Shown here piece after piece: positions 40,477 to 48,384 of a DNA stretch of 64,000 nucleotides. The stretch lies in assembly GCF_001921825.1 (NCBI RefSeq), contig NZ_MSJL01000003.1:19499-83498 (forward strand), read 5' to 3'. Both the position numbers and the translations under genes were made by a program. The DNA is from Streptococcus acidominimus (GTDB lineage Bacteria > Bacillota > Bacilli > Lactobacillales > Streptococcaceae). Under the pieces are notes generated by a model. The model was not told the origin of the DNA, ran no database searches, and was given only the letters and a program-made list of their open reading frames with translations. Position 1 is the first letter of the stretch. Each line of letters begins with the position of its first letter.

Positions 40477-41061
40477 ATGAACGAAGAAACACAAACAGTC
40501 GAAGTGGTCGAAGATGACAATAAGGTAGCAGCTGAACCTGAACAAGTTATTACAGACCAAAAAGGCAAAAAAAAGTACACTGATGCGGATGTTGATGACA
40601 TCATCAATAAGAAGTTTGCAAAATTTAAGGCTGAGCAGGAAAAAGCTGAATCTGAAGCAAAGAAGCTGGCCAAGATGAATGCAGAAGACAAGCAGAAATA
40701 TCAGCTTGACAAGCGTGAGCAGGAACTTGCCGACCGTGAAGCAGAGATTGCACGCAGAGAGCTAACTGCAGAAGCTAAAACAATTCTAAGTGAACGTGAC
40801 TTACCGATTGATTTGGTAGATGTGGTCGATCTTACAGATGCGGACAGTGTACGCAATTCAATCGATGCTCTGCAAAAATCTTGGGAGGCAGCTGTACAAA
40901 AAGGTGTAGCAGACAAGATGAAAGGTAGCGCACCGATGAAGAAAGCCCCCGCTGATTCTAACGAAATCACTAAGGAGCAATTTGACAAAATGGGTTACAA
41001 GGATCGCAATGAGTTGATTCAAAAGAACCCTGAACTTTATGCACAATTGAAAGGAAAATAG
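40477..41061 (+). CDS. Scaffold protein (DUF4355)
   Basis: 194 residues, mostly coiled coil (about 50-105) with an acidic N terminus (EETQTVEVVEDDNK), as in DUF4355 phage scaffolds that shape the procapsid and then leave. It lies directly before the capsid gene. AGGAGGTTCGCA precedes ATG 40477. Confidence 0.85.
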   Translation: MNEETQTVEVVEDDNKVAAEPEQVITDQKGKKKYTDADVDDIINKKFAKFKAEQEKAESEAKKLAKMNAEDKQKYQLDKREQELADREAEIARRELTAEAKTILSERDLPIDLVDVVDLTDADSVRNSIDALQKSWEAAVQKGVADKMKGSAPMKKAPADSNEITKEQFDKMGYKDRNELIQKNPELYAQLKGK

Positions 41062-41064
41062 AAA

Positions 41065-41910
41065 ATGGCAACAGGAACTACTAAATTAGCACAGATGATT
41101 AATCCAGAAGTAATGGCAGATATGGTATCAGCTAAGTTAAGTACGTTAATCAAATTTACACCGCTTGCTTATCTGGAGCGAACATTGCAAGGTCAACCCG
41201 GGGACACTTTGACAGTTCCGCATTGGAAATATGCAGGCGATGCGACCGAAATTGGAGAAGGTGAAGCGATTCCGCTAGACCAACTCGAAACTGGAAAAAG
41301 CACAATGACTATCAAAAAGGCTGCGAAAGGTTATGAAATTACTGACGAAGCAGTCTTGTCTGGACTCGGCGACCCGATTGGGCAAGCTGTGCATCAGCTT
41401 GGTCTTGCAATCGCAAATAAAATTGATAATGATTTAGTTGCTGCCGCTAAAACAGCGACTCAGAATATCGCAGAAGCACCTACAACACTTGAGGCGATTG
41501 ATAAAGCTTTGGAAATTTTTGAAGATGAAGAAGATGCTCGCTATGTAGCGATTATTAATCCGAAAGATGCCATTAAATTGAAAGCTGCTGTAGCCAAGGA
41601 ATGGATTAAGGGTTCAGAACTTGGCACAAATATGGTTGTATCTGGAACCTTTGGAGAAGCTGGCGGCGCGCAAATCGTGCGTTCTAAGAAAGTTGAAGAA
41701 GGCAAAGGATTTCTTGTTAAGGTCTCTGCTGCTTCAACTGATACAGACGATGTAGCAAAATACGGCGCTTTCGTTATCATGTTAAAACGCGATGTGATGA
41801 TTGAGTCTGACCGTGACATCATCAAAAAGACAATAGTTATTACAGGGGATGAGCATTACGGCGTTTACCTCTATGACCCAACTAAGGTGGTTAAGTTCGG
41901 AGGTGCGTAA
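41065..41910 (+). CDS. Major capsid protein (N4-gp56 type)
   Basis: 281 residues of the N4-gp56-like capsid family (HK97 fold): KLAQMINPEVMADMVSAKL at the N terminus, TVPHWKYAGDATEIGEGE near 55, and the C-terminal GVYLYDPTKVVKFGG. It is the most abundant virion protein. It follows the scaffold by 3 bp and overlaps the next small gene by 1 bp. Confidence 0.9.
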   Translation: MATGTTKLAQMINPEVMADMVSAKLSTLIKFTPLAYLERTLQGQPGDTLTVPHWKYAGDATEIGEGEAIPLDQLETGKSTMTIKKAAKGYEITDEAVLSGLGDPIGQAVHQLGLAIANKIDNDLVAAAKTATQNIAEAPTTLEAIDKALEIFEDEEDARYVAIINPKDAIKLKAAVAKEWIKGSELGTNMVVSGTFGEAGGAQIVRSKKVEEGKGFLVKVSAASTDTDDVAKYGAFVIMLKRDVMIESDRDIIKKTIVITGDEHYGVYLYDPTKVVKFGGA

Positions 41911-42074
41911 TGAGTATGTTATTGCGTCGCCACCATAAGAAACAGGCTCAAGAGGTTAGAAAACCTCTTGACTTGTCTCTTAAGGAATTGAAAGCCTTAG
42001 CGAAAGAAAAGAAAATCGAAGGCTATTCCACTATGACAAAAGAAGAACTGCAGGAGGCTCTAAATGCACTATAA
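41910..42074 (+). CDS. 54-residue protein with Rho-N-like domain
   Basis: The C-terminal half, LKELKALAKEKKIEGYSTM then KEELQEAL, matches the Rho N-terminal/SAP-like helical motif found in small phage head proteins. The start is basic. It begins in the capsid stop (TAATG) and overlaps the next gene. A DNA- or head-joining role is possible. Confidence 0.6.
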   Translation: MSMLLRRHHKKQAQEVRKPLDLSLKELKALAKEKKIEGYSTMTKEELQEALNAL

Positions 42075-42246
42075 AGTAAAAAAAGAATTCACGGATAATG
42101 AGCTAGGCTATCAATATCCAGTAGGAGCAGATATTGATATTACCCCAGAGCGTTATAACGAAATGCGAAAGAATGCTGAGCTGCAAGATGTGAAGCTATC
42201 TGATTACATCGAAGAAATCAAAGAAAAGAGCGCTTCAACAAAATAG
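42064..42246 (+). CDS. Unknown 60-residue head-region protein
   Basis: GCAGGAGG precedes ATG 42064. The product (MHYKVKKEFTDNELGYQYPVG...) has a small beta-rich start and an acidic helical end (DYIEEIKEKS). Such proteins commonly lie between capsid and connector genes, with no known function. Confidence 0.55.
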   Translation: MHYKVKKEFTDNELGYQYPVGADIDITPERYNEMRKNAELQDVKLSDYIEEIKEKSASTK

Positions 42247-42255
42247 GAGGCTTTT

Positions 42256-42561
42256 ATGCTTAATGATTTAAAGGTTTTAATAGGCGAGAGTGATTATAAA
42301 ATCCTCTCGTCCTTGCTTTTAAGGGCTAAAAATATTATTTTGATCGAAACGAATCGTACTACATTAACCCCAGCGCTGGAAGGTTTACAATTAGAAGTTG
42401 CTATTGAATTGTACAATCGTCAAGGAAGCGAAGGGGAGCTATCACGAAGTGAAGGGGGCGTGTCTGTGTCTTATAAAGACGGGCTATCTGAAACTGTCTT
42501 AAGCGGTATCAGAAGTCATAGGCTCGCAAGGGTGTCTGGTCGTGCGTTTGAAGCGGAATAG
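42256..42561 (+). CDS. Head-tail connector (gp6/SPP1 gp15 type)
   Basis: 101 residues, helical. Size, position after the capsid gene and the pattern LLLRAKNIIL...LEVAIELYNRQGSEGELSRSEGGVS fit the head completion/connector family that extends the portal. AGGAGGC precedes ATG 42256. Confidence 0.8.
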   Translation: MLNDLKVLIGESDYKILSSLLLRAKNIILIETNRTTLTPALEGLQLEVAIELYNRQGSEGELSRSEGGVSVSYKDGLSETVLSGIRSHRLARVSGRAFEAE

Positions 42562-42865
42562 GTTGAAGCCATATATGATTCGCAAGGTGGTCGTAACTAC
42601 TAGTGACGAAGGCATAAAGAAAGCCGCGTATAGCGATACTGCAACGGAAATATACGCTGAGATATGGCCAGCAAGTGGCAAGGTACAATCAGAGCTATAT
42701 GGTCAGCGATTAGCGTATATCCTTAATTGCTTGATAGATAGTGAGACAGTCGTCAAAGAGGGCGACGGTTTTTGTATTGATAGTGAGAAAGTAACTCACA
42801 AGGTTGTTTCGATTAAGCGCTACACTAATCATCAGTTATTGGAGTTGGAACAATGTCGGAATTAG
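42542..42865 (+). CDS. Head closure protein (SPP1 gp16 type)
   Basis: 107 residues from GTG 42542, overlapping the connector gene by 20 bp. Small beta-barrel type protein (IYAEIWPASGKVQSELYGQR, then INYRC-like VSIKRYTNHQLLELE). By position it is the stopper that keeps DNA in the head before tail joining. Confidence 0.7.
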   Translation: MRLKRNRLKPYMIRKVVVTTSDEGIKKAAYSDTATEIYAEIWPASGKVQSELYGQRLAYILNCLIDSETVVKEGDGFCIDSEKVTHKVVSIKRYTNHQLLELEQCRN

Positions 42866-43368
42866 TTGGGGCGGATAGACTAATCGCAAAACTGCAGCGC
42901 CTGTCTAGCCAGAGGCAGGTTGAGATTACAGGTAGAGCCGTCCATAATGCAGCTAAGAACGTGGTACAGGCAGAGGCTAAGTTGCGAGCGCCTGTTAACT
43001 ATGGTGACCTACGTCGAGGTATAAAGGTTCGTAGGGTAAATTCTGACAACTTACCGACGGCAGAAGTGGTTAGTACATCAGAACACGGTGCTTATGTTGA
43101 GTTTGGTACAGGCCCGAAAGGGGCTGCAAACCATGCAGGTATTTCTCCGGATGTCAATGTTTCTTATCGCAGTACACCCTGGTATGTTCACGAATCGCAA
43201 ATTGATGTAGGTCCTTATAAATTCCCTAAGCATGGTGAATTTTATAAAATGTATGGTCAAGTTGCTCAGCCCTATCTCTATCCAGCTTTAAAGGATAATA
43301 CCGATCAAGTGTCGAAGGTCATAGGCCGCTATATCAAGCGAAAACTAATCGAAGAGGTCAGCAAATGA
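42853..43368 (+). CDS. HK97 gp10-like tail-completion protein
   Basis: 171 residues. HK97-gp10 family signature: AVHNAAKNVVQAEAKLRAPVNYGDLRR split near 26-55, and SEHGAYVEFGTGPKG near 76. It takes part in joining head and tail. It overlaps its neighbours by 13 bp and 4 bp. Confidence 0.85.
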   Translation: MSELVGADRLIAKLQRLSSQRQVEITGRAVHNAAKNVVQAEAKLRAPVNYGDLRRGIKVRRVNSDNLPTAEVVSTSEHGAYVEFGTGPKGAANHAGISPDVNVSYRSTPWYVHESQIDVGPYKFPKHGEFYKMYGQVAQPYLYPALKDNTDQVSKVIGRYIKRKLIEEVSK

Positions 43369-43733
43369 TAAATATCAAGCCCATTATTTATAATAAGCTA
43401 AAAGAAATCACGGATAATGTGACGGACACATATCCACAGGATTGGGAAAATTTCCCAGTTATTATTTATCTGGAAGAGGAGAATAAACCTCATGAAATTA
43501 CAGATGATAAAGAACAGATGTCGTATTTACGGTATAAGGTGGATATTTTTCACAATGATAGCACATCAGATTTAGCGGTAGCGATTGATGAAATTTTCTT
43601 CTCGCTTGGTCTGAAGCGTACCTCTAGTGTAGATACACCAGACCCAACGCATCTACGACATAAAATTATGCGATTTGAGGGTATCTTGGACCTTAAATCG
43701 CACATAGTATATCAATACAGAATGGAAGGTTAA
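43365..43733 (+). CDS. Tail terminator-like protein
   Basis: 122 residues, ATGA overlap with the gp10-like gene. The size, the motif KVDIFHNDSTSDLAVAID, and the position before the tube gene match tail terminators (gpU-like) that cap the finished tail tube. Confidence 0.7.
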   Translation: MINIKPIIYNKLKEITDNVTDTYPQDWENFPVIIYLEEENKPHEITDDKEQMSYLRYKVDIFHNDSTSDLAVAIDEIFFSLGLKRTSSVDTPDPTHLRHKIMRFEGILDLKSHIVYQYRMEG

Positions 43734-43736
43734 TAC

Positions 43737-44153
43737 ATGTTAGCAAATGGAATTAAACTAAAAATGAGCGAAACCAAAGGCTCAAATTATGCAATTCTTG
43801 AAGGTTTGAAAGAAGTACCGGAGCTTGGTATCGATCCAGAAAAAGTAGAGAATACTACTCTAGCAGATACCATTAAACAATATGAATTTGGTATCGGTGA
43901 TGCTGGGGAATTGGAATACAAGTTCAAGTATGAGAACTCGAAAGCGGAAGCTAGTTACCGAACGCTGCGTAAACTCGCAGATTCCAAGGCTACTCGCCAC
44001 TTTGAGCAGGAATATCCGGACGGCACGAAAGTGCATTTTTCTGCTCAAATCGCTGTGAAATTAGGTGGCGGTGGTGTGAACTCGGCTATTGAGTTTACTT
44101 TGAAATTGGCTTTGCAATCGGATTTGGAATTTACCGATCCAGTAGCGCTGTAA
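43737..44153 (+). CDS. Major tail tube protein
   Basis: 138 residues. Short tube protein with KMSETKGSNYAILEGLKEVPELG at the N terminus (split here at about 10-32) and a beta-rich body. Polymerises into the siphovirus tail tube. Directly precedes the chaperone pair, the conserved order. Confidence 0.8.
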   Translation: MLANGIKLKMSETKGSNYAILEGLKEVPELGIDPEKVENTTLADTIKQYEFGIGDAGELEYKFKYENSKAEASYRTLRKLADSKATRHFEQEYPDGTKVHFSAQIAVKLGGGGVNSAIEFTLKLALQSDLEFTDPVAL

Positions 44154-44165
44154 GGAGGGAACTAA

Positions 44166-44540
44166 ATGTCAGTACGTAAACCTTATACCACATGGACAGT
44201 TAAGAATGAAGAATATAAGCTGCGTCTTAGCACACGACAAGTTTGCGAGGTAGAGGAGAAATTAGGTGTAAACTTGCTTAAAATCTTCATGCCGAAACCG
44301 GGCGAACAGTTCAATTTACCTCCTCTAAAGGTCATGCTTGTGATTATCCACGGAGCATTGCAAAAGTTCCACCATGGAACAAAACTAGATGATGTCTACG
44401 ATTTGTTCGATGATTACATTGACGATGGATATGGTCAAACAGAGTTGATGACAGATGTCATTATGCCTCTGTTTGAAGTATCGGGTTTTATTCCGAAGGA
44501 CAAGGAAACGAAAGAACCGACATTGACAGTAGTCGACTAG
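44166..44540 (+). CDS. Tail assembly chaperone (gpG-like)
   Basis: 124 residues. AAGGAGGG precedes ATG 44166. Helical protein with LRLSTRQVCEVEEKLGVNLL near 19, typical of the gpG position of siphoviruses. Near its end a GGGTTTT heptamer in the right phase can shift ribosomes by -1 into the following frame, giving a longer gpGT-type product. Both forms bind the tape measure protein during tail assembly. Confidence 0.8.
   Translation: MSVRKPYTTWTVKNEEYKLRLSTRQVCEVEEKLGVNLLKIFMPKPGEQFNLPPLKVMLVIIHGALQKFHHGTKLDDVYDLFDDYIDDGYGQTELMTDVIMPLFEVSGFIPKDKETKEPTLTVVD
44483..44489 (+). other. Candidate -1 ribosomal frameshift site
   Basis: G-GGT-TTT in the zero frame of the gpG-like gene is an X-XXY-YYZ slippery heptamer. 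After slipping, the -1 frame reads Y-S-E-G-Q-G-N-E-R and stays open past 44558 to the stop at 44924-44926, joining the two chaperone frames. Confidence 0.7.
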
Positions 44541-44557
44541 GTTCTGAACCTTGTTCA

Positions 44558-44926
44558 GTGACAGAATTGATTGACGGGTTCTATCCTACTGCTTTAGATG
44601 CTGGAATTGCCCCGTTTTCTTTTTGGGATTATACGCTACAAGAGTTGAAGGACTTAGTAGAAAGTTATAATCGCAACTTTATTTCAAGTCAGAAGCTAAG
44701 AGCGATGCATGGATATAAACAGGCGCAGATGATTGCGAGCTATGTATCTTTAATGCTCCAAAGCGATGGGAAAGAGCCGGAAGTATGGGATTTTTACCCG
44801 GATATTTTCAGCGACGTTCGAGAGCGGACTGAACAACTTAGGGCTGAACGCGAGCTAGAGGAACACAAAGCGCGTATGCGTGCATTTGCAGAACGCACGA
44901 GAGGAAGATTCAAATCTTCCGAATAA
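44558..44926 (+). CDS. Tail assembly chaperone, frameshift extension (gpT-like)
   Basis: 122 residues if counted from GTG 44558, but it is most likely made only as the C-terminal part of a gpG-gpT fusion through the -1 site at 44483-44489. The frame is open upstream through that site, and GTG 44558 has no RBS. The product is helical with a strongly charged end (RERTEQLRAERELEEHKARM). The separate overlapping T frame right before the tape measure gene is the conserved siphovirus arrangement. Confidence 0.8.
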   Translation: MTELIDGFYPTALDAGIAPFSFWDYTLQELKDLVESYNRNFISSQKLRAMHGYKQAQMIASYVSLMLQSDGKEPEVWDFYPDIFSDVRERTEQLRAERELEEHKARMRAFAERTRGRFKSSE

Positions 44927-44951
44927 ATGAACATGAATGAAAGGAGGCTAT

Positions 44952-47900
44952 ATGGCGACTACATTAGAGGAGCTTCGAGTTATTATTGAAGGTGAGATTG
45001 CCCCATTTCAGAAAAAAATAAAAGAAATGGAAGGGAAGCTGAAACAAACTCAATCAAAGGTTCAAGCAAGTACGAGCAAGATGAAAGATACTGTTAGTAA
45101 GCATACAAGCGGCATTGGTGCAGCATTTGGAAAATTAGCTAAATTTGCGGCTCTTGCATATGTTGGCAAGAAGATGCTTGACCTAGGCAAGTATTCAACG
45201 CAGATGGCTCTTGAGGTCACAGCTTCTATTAACCAAATCAGGCGCCAAATGGGTGAAAGCTCACAAGCCTTTTTAAAATGGATTGATAATAATGCAAATG
45301 CTATGAACATGAGTGTCGCAGAGGCGACGAATTACGGAGCGGTCTATTCCAATCTGTTTTCAAATTTCATAAAAGATTCTAATAAGTTGAGCGCCTACAC
45401 AGGTAAGATGTTGCAGACGTCTGCGGTCATTGCTCAAGGGACTGGTCGAACTATGACGGATGTCATGGAGCGTATCCGTTCAGGGTTGCTAGGGAATACA
45501 GAAGCGATAGAAGACCTAGGAATCAACGTCAATATTGCGATGATTGAATCAACCGAGGCGTTCAAGCGCTTTGCGAATGGTCAGTCTTGGAAAGATTTAG
45601 ACTACAACACCCAGCAACAGATACGCTTAATGGCTATTCTGGAGCAGGCAACAGCTAAGTACGGTAATACCTTGCAGCAGTCTGTAAACGGTCGAATTAG
45701 TCTGTTTAAATCTCTGTTGAGTGATGCAGCATTGAATATCGGTAATGCGCTATTGCCAATTCTAAATGCGATAATGCCTGTGCTTAATTCATTAGCTATG
45801 GCACTTAAGAACGTTACTGCTAAACTTGCGGAGTTTATCGCCCTAATGTTTAACAAGAAAGCGACTGTGAAAAATGGCGGAGCTATGGGAGCTGTCGCAG
45901 ACAGTGCCAAGAATGCCCAAGATGCAGTGGGTGGACTTGGTGATGCAATGAGTGATGTTGATGACGCATCTGACGGCACAGCTGGAAATCTCGATGATAC
46001 CGCGAAAGCTGCTAAAAAGGCTGCTAAGGAGTTACTAGGTTTAGCAGGTTTTGATGAAATCACTACGTTGAATTTAAACAAGGATGATGATTCAGATGGG
46101 ACTGGTGGTAATGGCGGAAAAGGAAAAGGTAAGGGCGGGGGCTCTCCTGCGGATATCTTACCTGAAATCGCACTTGAAGATATGGACAATCAGTTCAAGA
46201 GTATCTTTGATGGTTGGGGAGCGAAACTAAAGCCGCTCTTTGACTTGTTTTCAAAAGGTTTCAACAGTGCTTTTCGTTCTGATGGATTAGAGCGTATAAA
46301 AAAAGCTCTTGATAGAATCAAGAAGACATTGAGTGAAATTGTGACAGATGAACGTGTGGTGACTTCGTTTGGCAAAATGACTGAGAAGATAGCGTATGCT
46401 TTAGGACAGGTAACAGGTTCTATTGGGACTGTGGTGATCGGTATAGGTGTATTTATCGCAGAAAGTATCGCAAACGGTCTTGAGAGGCAAAAAGAGCGCA
46501 TCGTTCGTGCGTTAGCTACCCTTTTCGATAACAGTGGTGACATTGCTCAAGCTATCGGAAACATAGCAGAGAGCATTTCGGGGACATTCTACGATGTTAT
46601 TACCTCGTCAGGAGCTGTCCGGATAGGTAGTGCCTTTGTGTCGGCGCTCTTAAGCGCTGGTAGCAGTATGATGGAAGTTGGAAGCAGTCTTGCAAGGGAT
46701 GTGTTTAAAGGCTTCGAGCGTATTGTCACTGAGAATATGCCTGCTTTAGGGGACGCGATTCGCGCCTCGTTAGAGAATATTGCCCCAGTCTTTGAAACGC
46801 TAGAGCAGTTTGTGGATAGGTTAGGTGTTACACTCACGAAGATATATGATGAGCACGTTTCGCCGTTTATAGATTCTTTTTCGAGTGGTATCTCGGATAT
46901 CGTAAGAACGTTGGTTGACGGGTACGATACCTATATAAATCCTGTACTAGAGAATTTCGGGAAGCTGTTCTCGGAAGTCTATGACGAAAAGATAGCTCCA
47001 GCCCTTGATAATATCGGAAAAGCTATAGGTAGTCTGATTGATATTCTAACAGTATTTTGGGAACAGTCTCTAAAACCCCATTTCGAATCCTTAGCTAACA
47101 TTCTAATGCCTCTATTAGCCATTATCGGTGAAGTGTTTTTTACGAACCTTATTGAAACGATTGGAACTATTGCCGAAATTATTGGCGATGTCGCTTTAGC
47201 GTTATCTGGTTTACTAGATTTTCTAACAGGAGTTTTTACTGGCGATTGGGAGCAAGCTTGGGAAGGTATCAAGAATCTATTCGCTGGTATTATTAAAGCG
47301 ATTCTGCGTGCTCTAGGGATTGATGTCGATGAACTGATTGGTGAGTTTCAACGTTGGTGGGACGATATTGTCCGTATCTTTAAAGATCTAGGCAAATGGT
47401 TTGGCGAACGTTGGAATGATATCAAAAACGCTTTAAGCGCTGCTGATACCTGGATCGGTGAAAAATTCTCTGAAGCTTTTGAAGCGGTCAAGAGAGCTTT
47501 CAAAGACATAGGGTCGTTCTTCTCTGGCGTATGGGATACTGTGAAAGGTATCTTTGTCAATGCTGGTCAAGCTGTAGGCGATGCGGTTGGCGGTGCTTTC
47601 AGAGGAGCAGTAAATGCTGTTTTAGGAACGATTGAAAATGTTGTGAACGGCTTTATCGATATGATCAATGGTGTTATTGGTATTATCAACGCTCTTCCTG
47701 GAGTTTCGCTGGGCTATATCGGTGGTGTCAGTCTCCCGAGATTGGCTCGCGGTGGTATAGTAGACAGTCCAACAGTGGCCATGATTGGTGAAGCAGGTAA
47801 AGAGGTTGTTATGCCACTTGAAAATACTGGTTTCTTACAAACAATGGGACGCGTTGTTGGTGGAGCAGTTGTCAATGCCCTTGGTGGTGGATTGTCGCAA

Positions 47901-48023
47901 TCACCAAACTGGCCGAGTGGAGATATTATTATCCAGATTGGTAGCAGAGAGTTTGGGCGCTTTACCATTGATGAAATCAATAAAGCTCAAGAACAAGCAG
48001 GACAACTCCTGCTTAACATTTAG
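44952..48023 (+). CDS. Tape measure protein
   Basis: 1023 residues from ATG 44952 with AAGGAGG upstream. It sets tail length and enters the cell envelope during DNA injection. An N-terminal coiled coil (IAPFQKKIKEMEGKLKQTQS) precedes long helical and hydrophobic stretches, a Gly/Lys linker (GTGGNGGKGKGKGGG, near 385) and repeated W-rich blocks near 765-855 (WEQAWEGI, WWDDIV, WFGERWNDI). At the usual 1.5 angstrom per residue, a tail of about 150 nm is implied. Confidence 0.92.
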   Translation: MATTLEELRVIIEGEIAPFQKKIKEMEGKLKQTQSKVQASTSKMKDTVSKHTSGIGAAFGKLAKFAALAYVGKKMLDLGKYSTQMALEVTASINQIRRQMGESSQAFLKWIDNNANAMNMSVAEATNYGAVYSNLFSNFIKDSNKLSAYTGKMLQTSAVIAQGTGRTMTDVMERIRSGLLGNTEAIEDLGINVNIAMIESTEAFKRFANGQSWKDLDYNTQQQIRLMAILEQATAKYGNTLQQSVNGRISLFKSLLSDAALNIGNALLPILNAIMPVLNSLAMALKNVTAKLAEFIALMFNKKATVKNGGAMGAVADSAKNAQDAVGGLGDAMSDVDDASDGTAGNLDDTAKAAKKAAKELLGLAGFDEITTLNLNKDDDSDGTGGNGGKGKGKGGGSPADILPEIALEDMDNQFKSIFDGWGAKLKPLFDLFSKGFNSAFRSDGLERIKKALDRIKKTLSEIVTDERVVTSFGKMTEKIAYALGQVTGSIGTVVIGIGVFIAESIANGLERQKERIVRALATLFDNSGDIAQAIGNIAESISGTFYDVITSSGAVRIGSAFVSALLSAGSSMMEVGSSLARDVFKGFERIVTENMPALGDAIRASLENIAPVFETLEQFVDRLGVTLTKIYDEHVSPFIDSFSSGISDIVRTLVDGYDTYINPVLENFGKLFSEVYDEKIAPALDNIGKAIGSLIDILTVFWEQSLKPHFESLANILMPLLAIIGEVFFTNLIETIGTIAEIIGDVALALSGLLDFLTGVFTGDWEQAWEGIKNLFAGIIKAILRALGIDVDELIGEFQRWWDDIVRIFKDLGKWFGERWNDIKNALSAADTWIGEKFSEAFEAVKRAFKDIGSFFSGVWDTVKGIFVNAGQAVGDAVGGAFRGAVNAVLGTIENVVNGFIDMINGVIGIINALPGVSLGYIGGVSLPRLARGGIVDSPTVAMIGEAGKEVVMPLENTGFLQTMGRVVGGAVVNALGGGLSQSPNWPSGDIIIQIGSREFGRFTIDEINKAQEQAGQLLLNI

Positions 48024-48032
48024 GAGGAACAT

Positions 48033-48383
48033 ATGAGTAATTTAGTTATTAACGGAGTTACAGTAGTACCTCCTAAAAGTTTTCAAGTTTCAGTCAATGA
48101 TGTGGACGGAGAGACTGGTCGCAATGCTAATGGCGATATGGTTAGGGATAGAATTACAACGAAGCGTAAGCTAGAGTGCGAATGGGGAATGTTAACACAG
48201 GCTGAAATGGTTAAAATTCAGACAGCTGTTCAACCTGTATTTTTTCCAGTGTCCTATCCAGATCCTATGCTAGGACAGACAATCAAGACTTTCTATGTTG
48301 GCGATAGGACCGCTCCGGCTTACTCATTCACAGAGAGATTGAAACCTTGGAGTGGTCTAAAATTTAATTTGATAGAAAGGTAA
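48033..48383 (+). CDS. DUF6711-like distal tail protein
   Basis: 116 residues, beta-rich. The start NLVINGVTVVPPKSFQVSVND and the end YSFTERLKPWSGLKFNLIER are typical of the short protein between tape measure and tail-tip genes in streptococcal phages (DUF6711 in my memory). It probably forms part of the tail tip. AGGAGGAAC precedes the ATG. Confidence 0.75.
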   Translation: MSNLVINGVTVVPPKSFQVSVNDVDGETGRNANGDMVRDRITTKRKLECEWGMLTQAEMVKIQTAVQPVFFPVSYPDPMLGQTIKTFYVGDRTAPAYSFTERLKPWSGLKFNLIER

Positions 48384-48384
48384 G

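Noticed and set aside
45602..46543. Long minus-strand open frames opposite the tape measure gene
   Set aside because: Composition mirrors the sense strand (Ser/Pro-rich); no RBS, no known domain, and the sense gene is certain.
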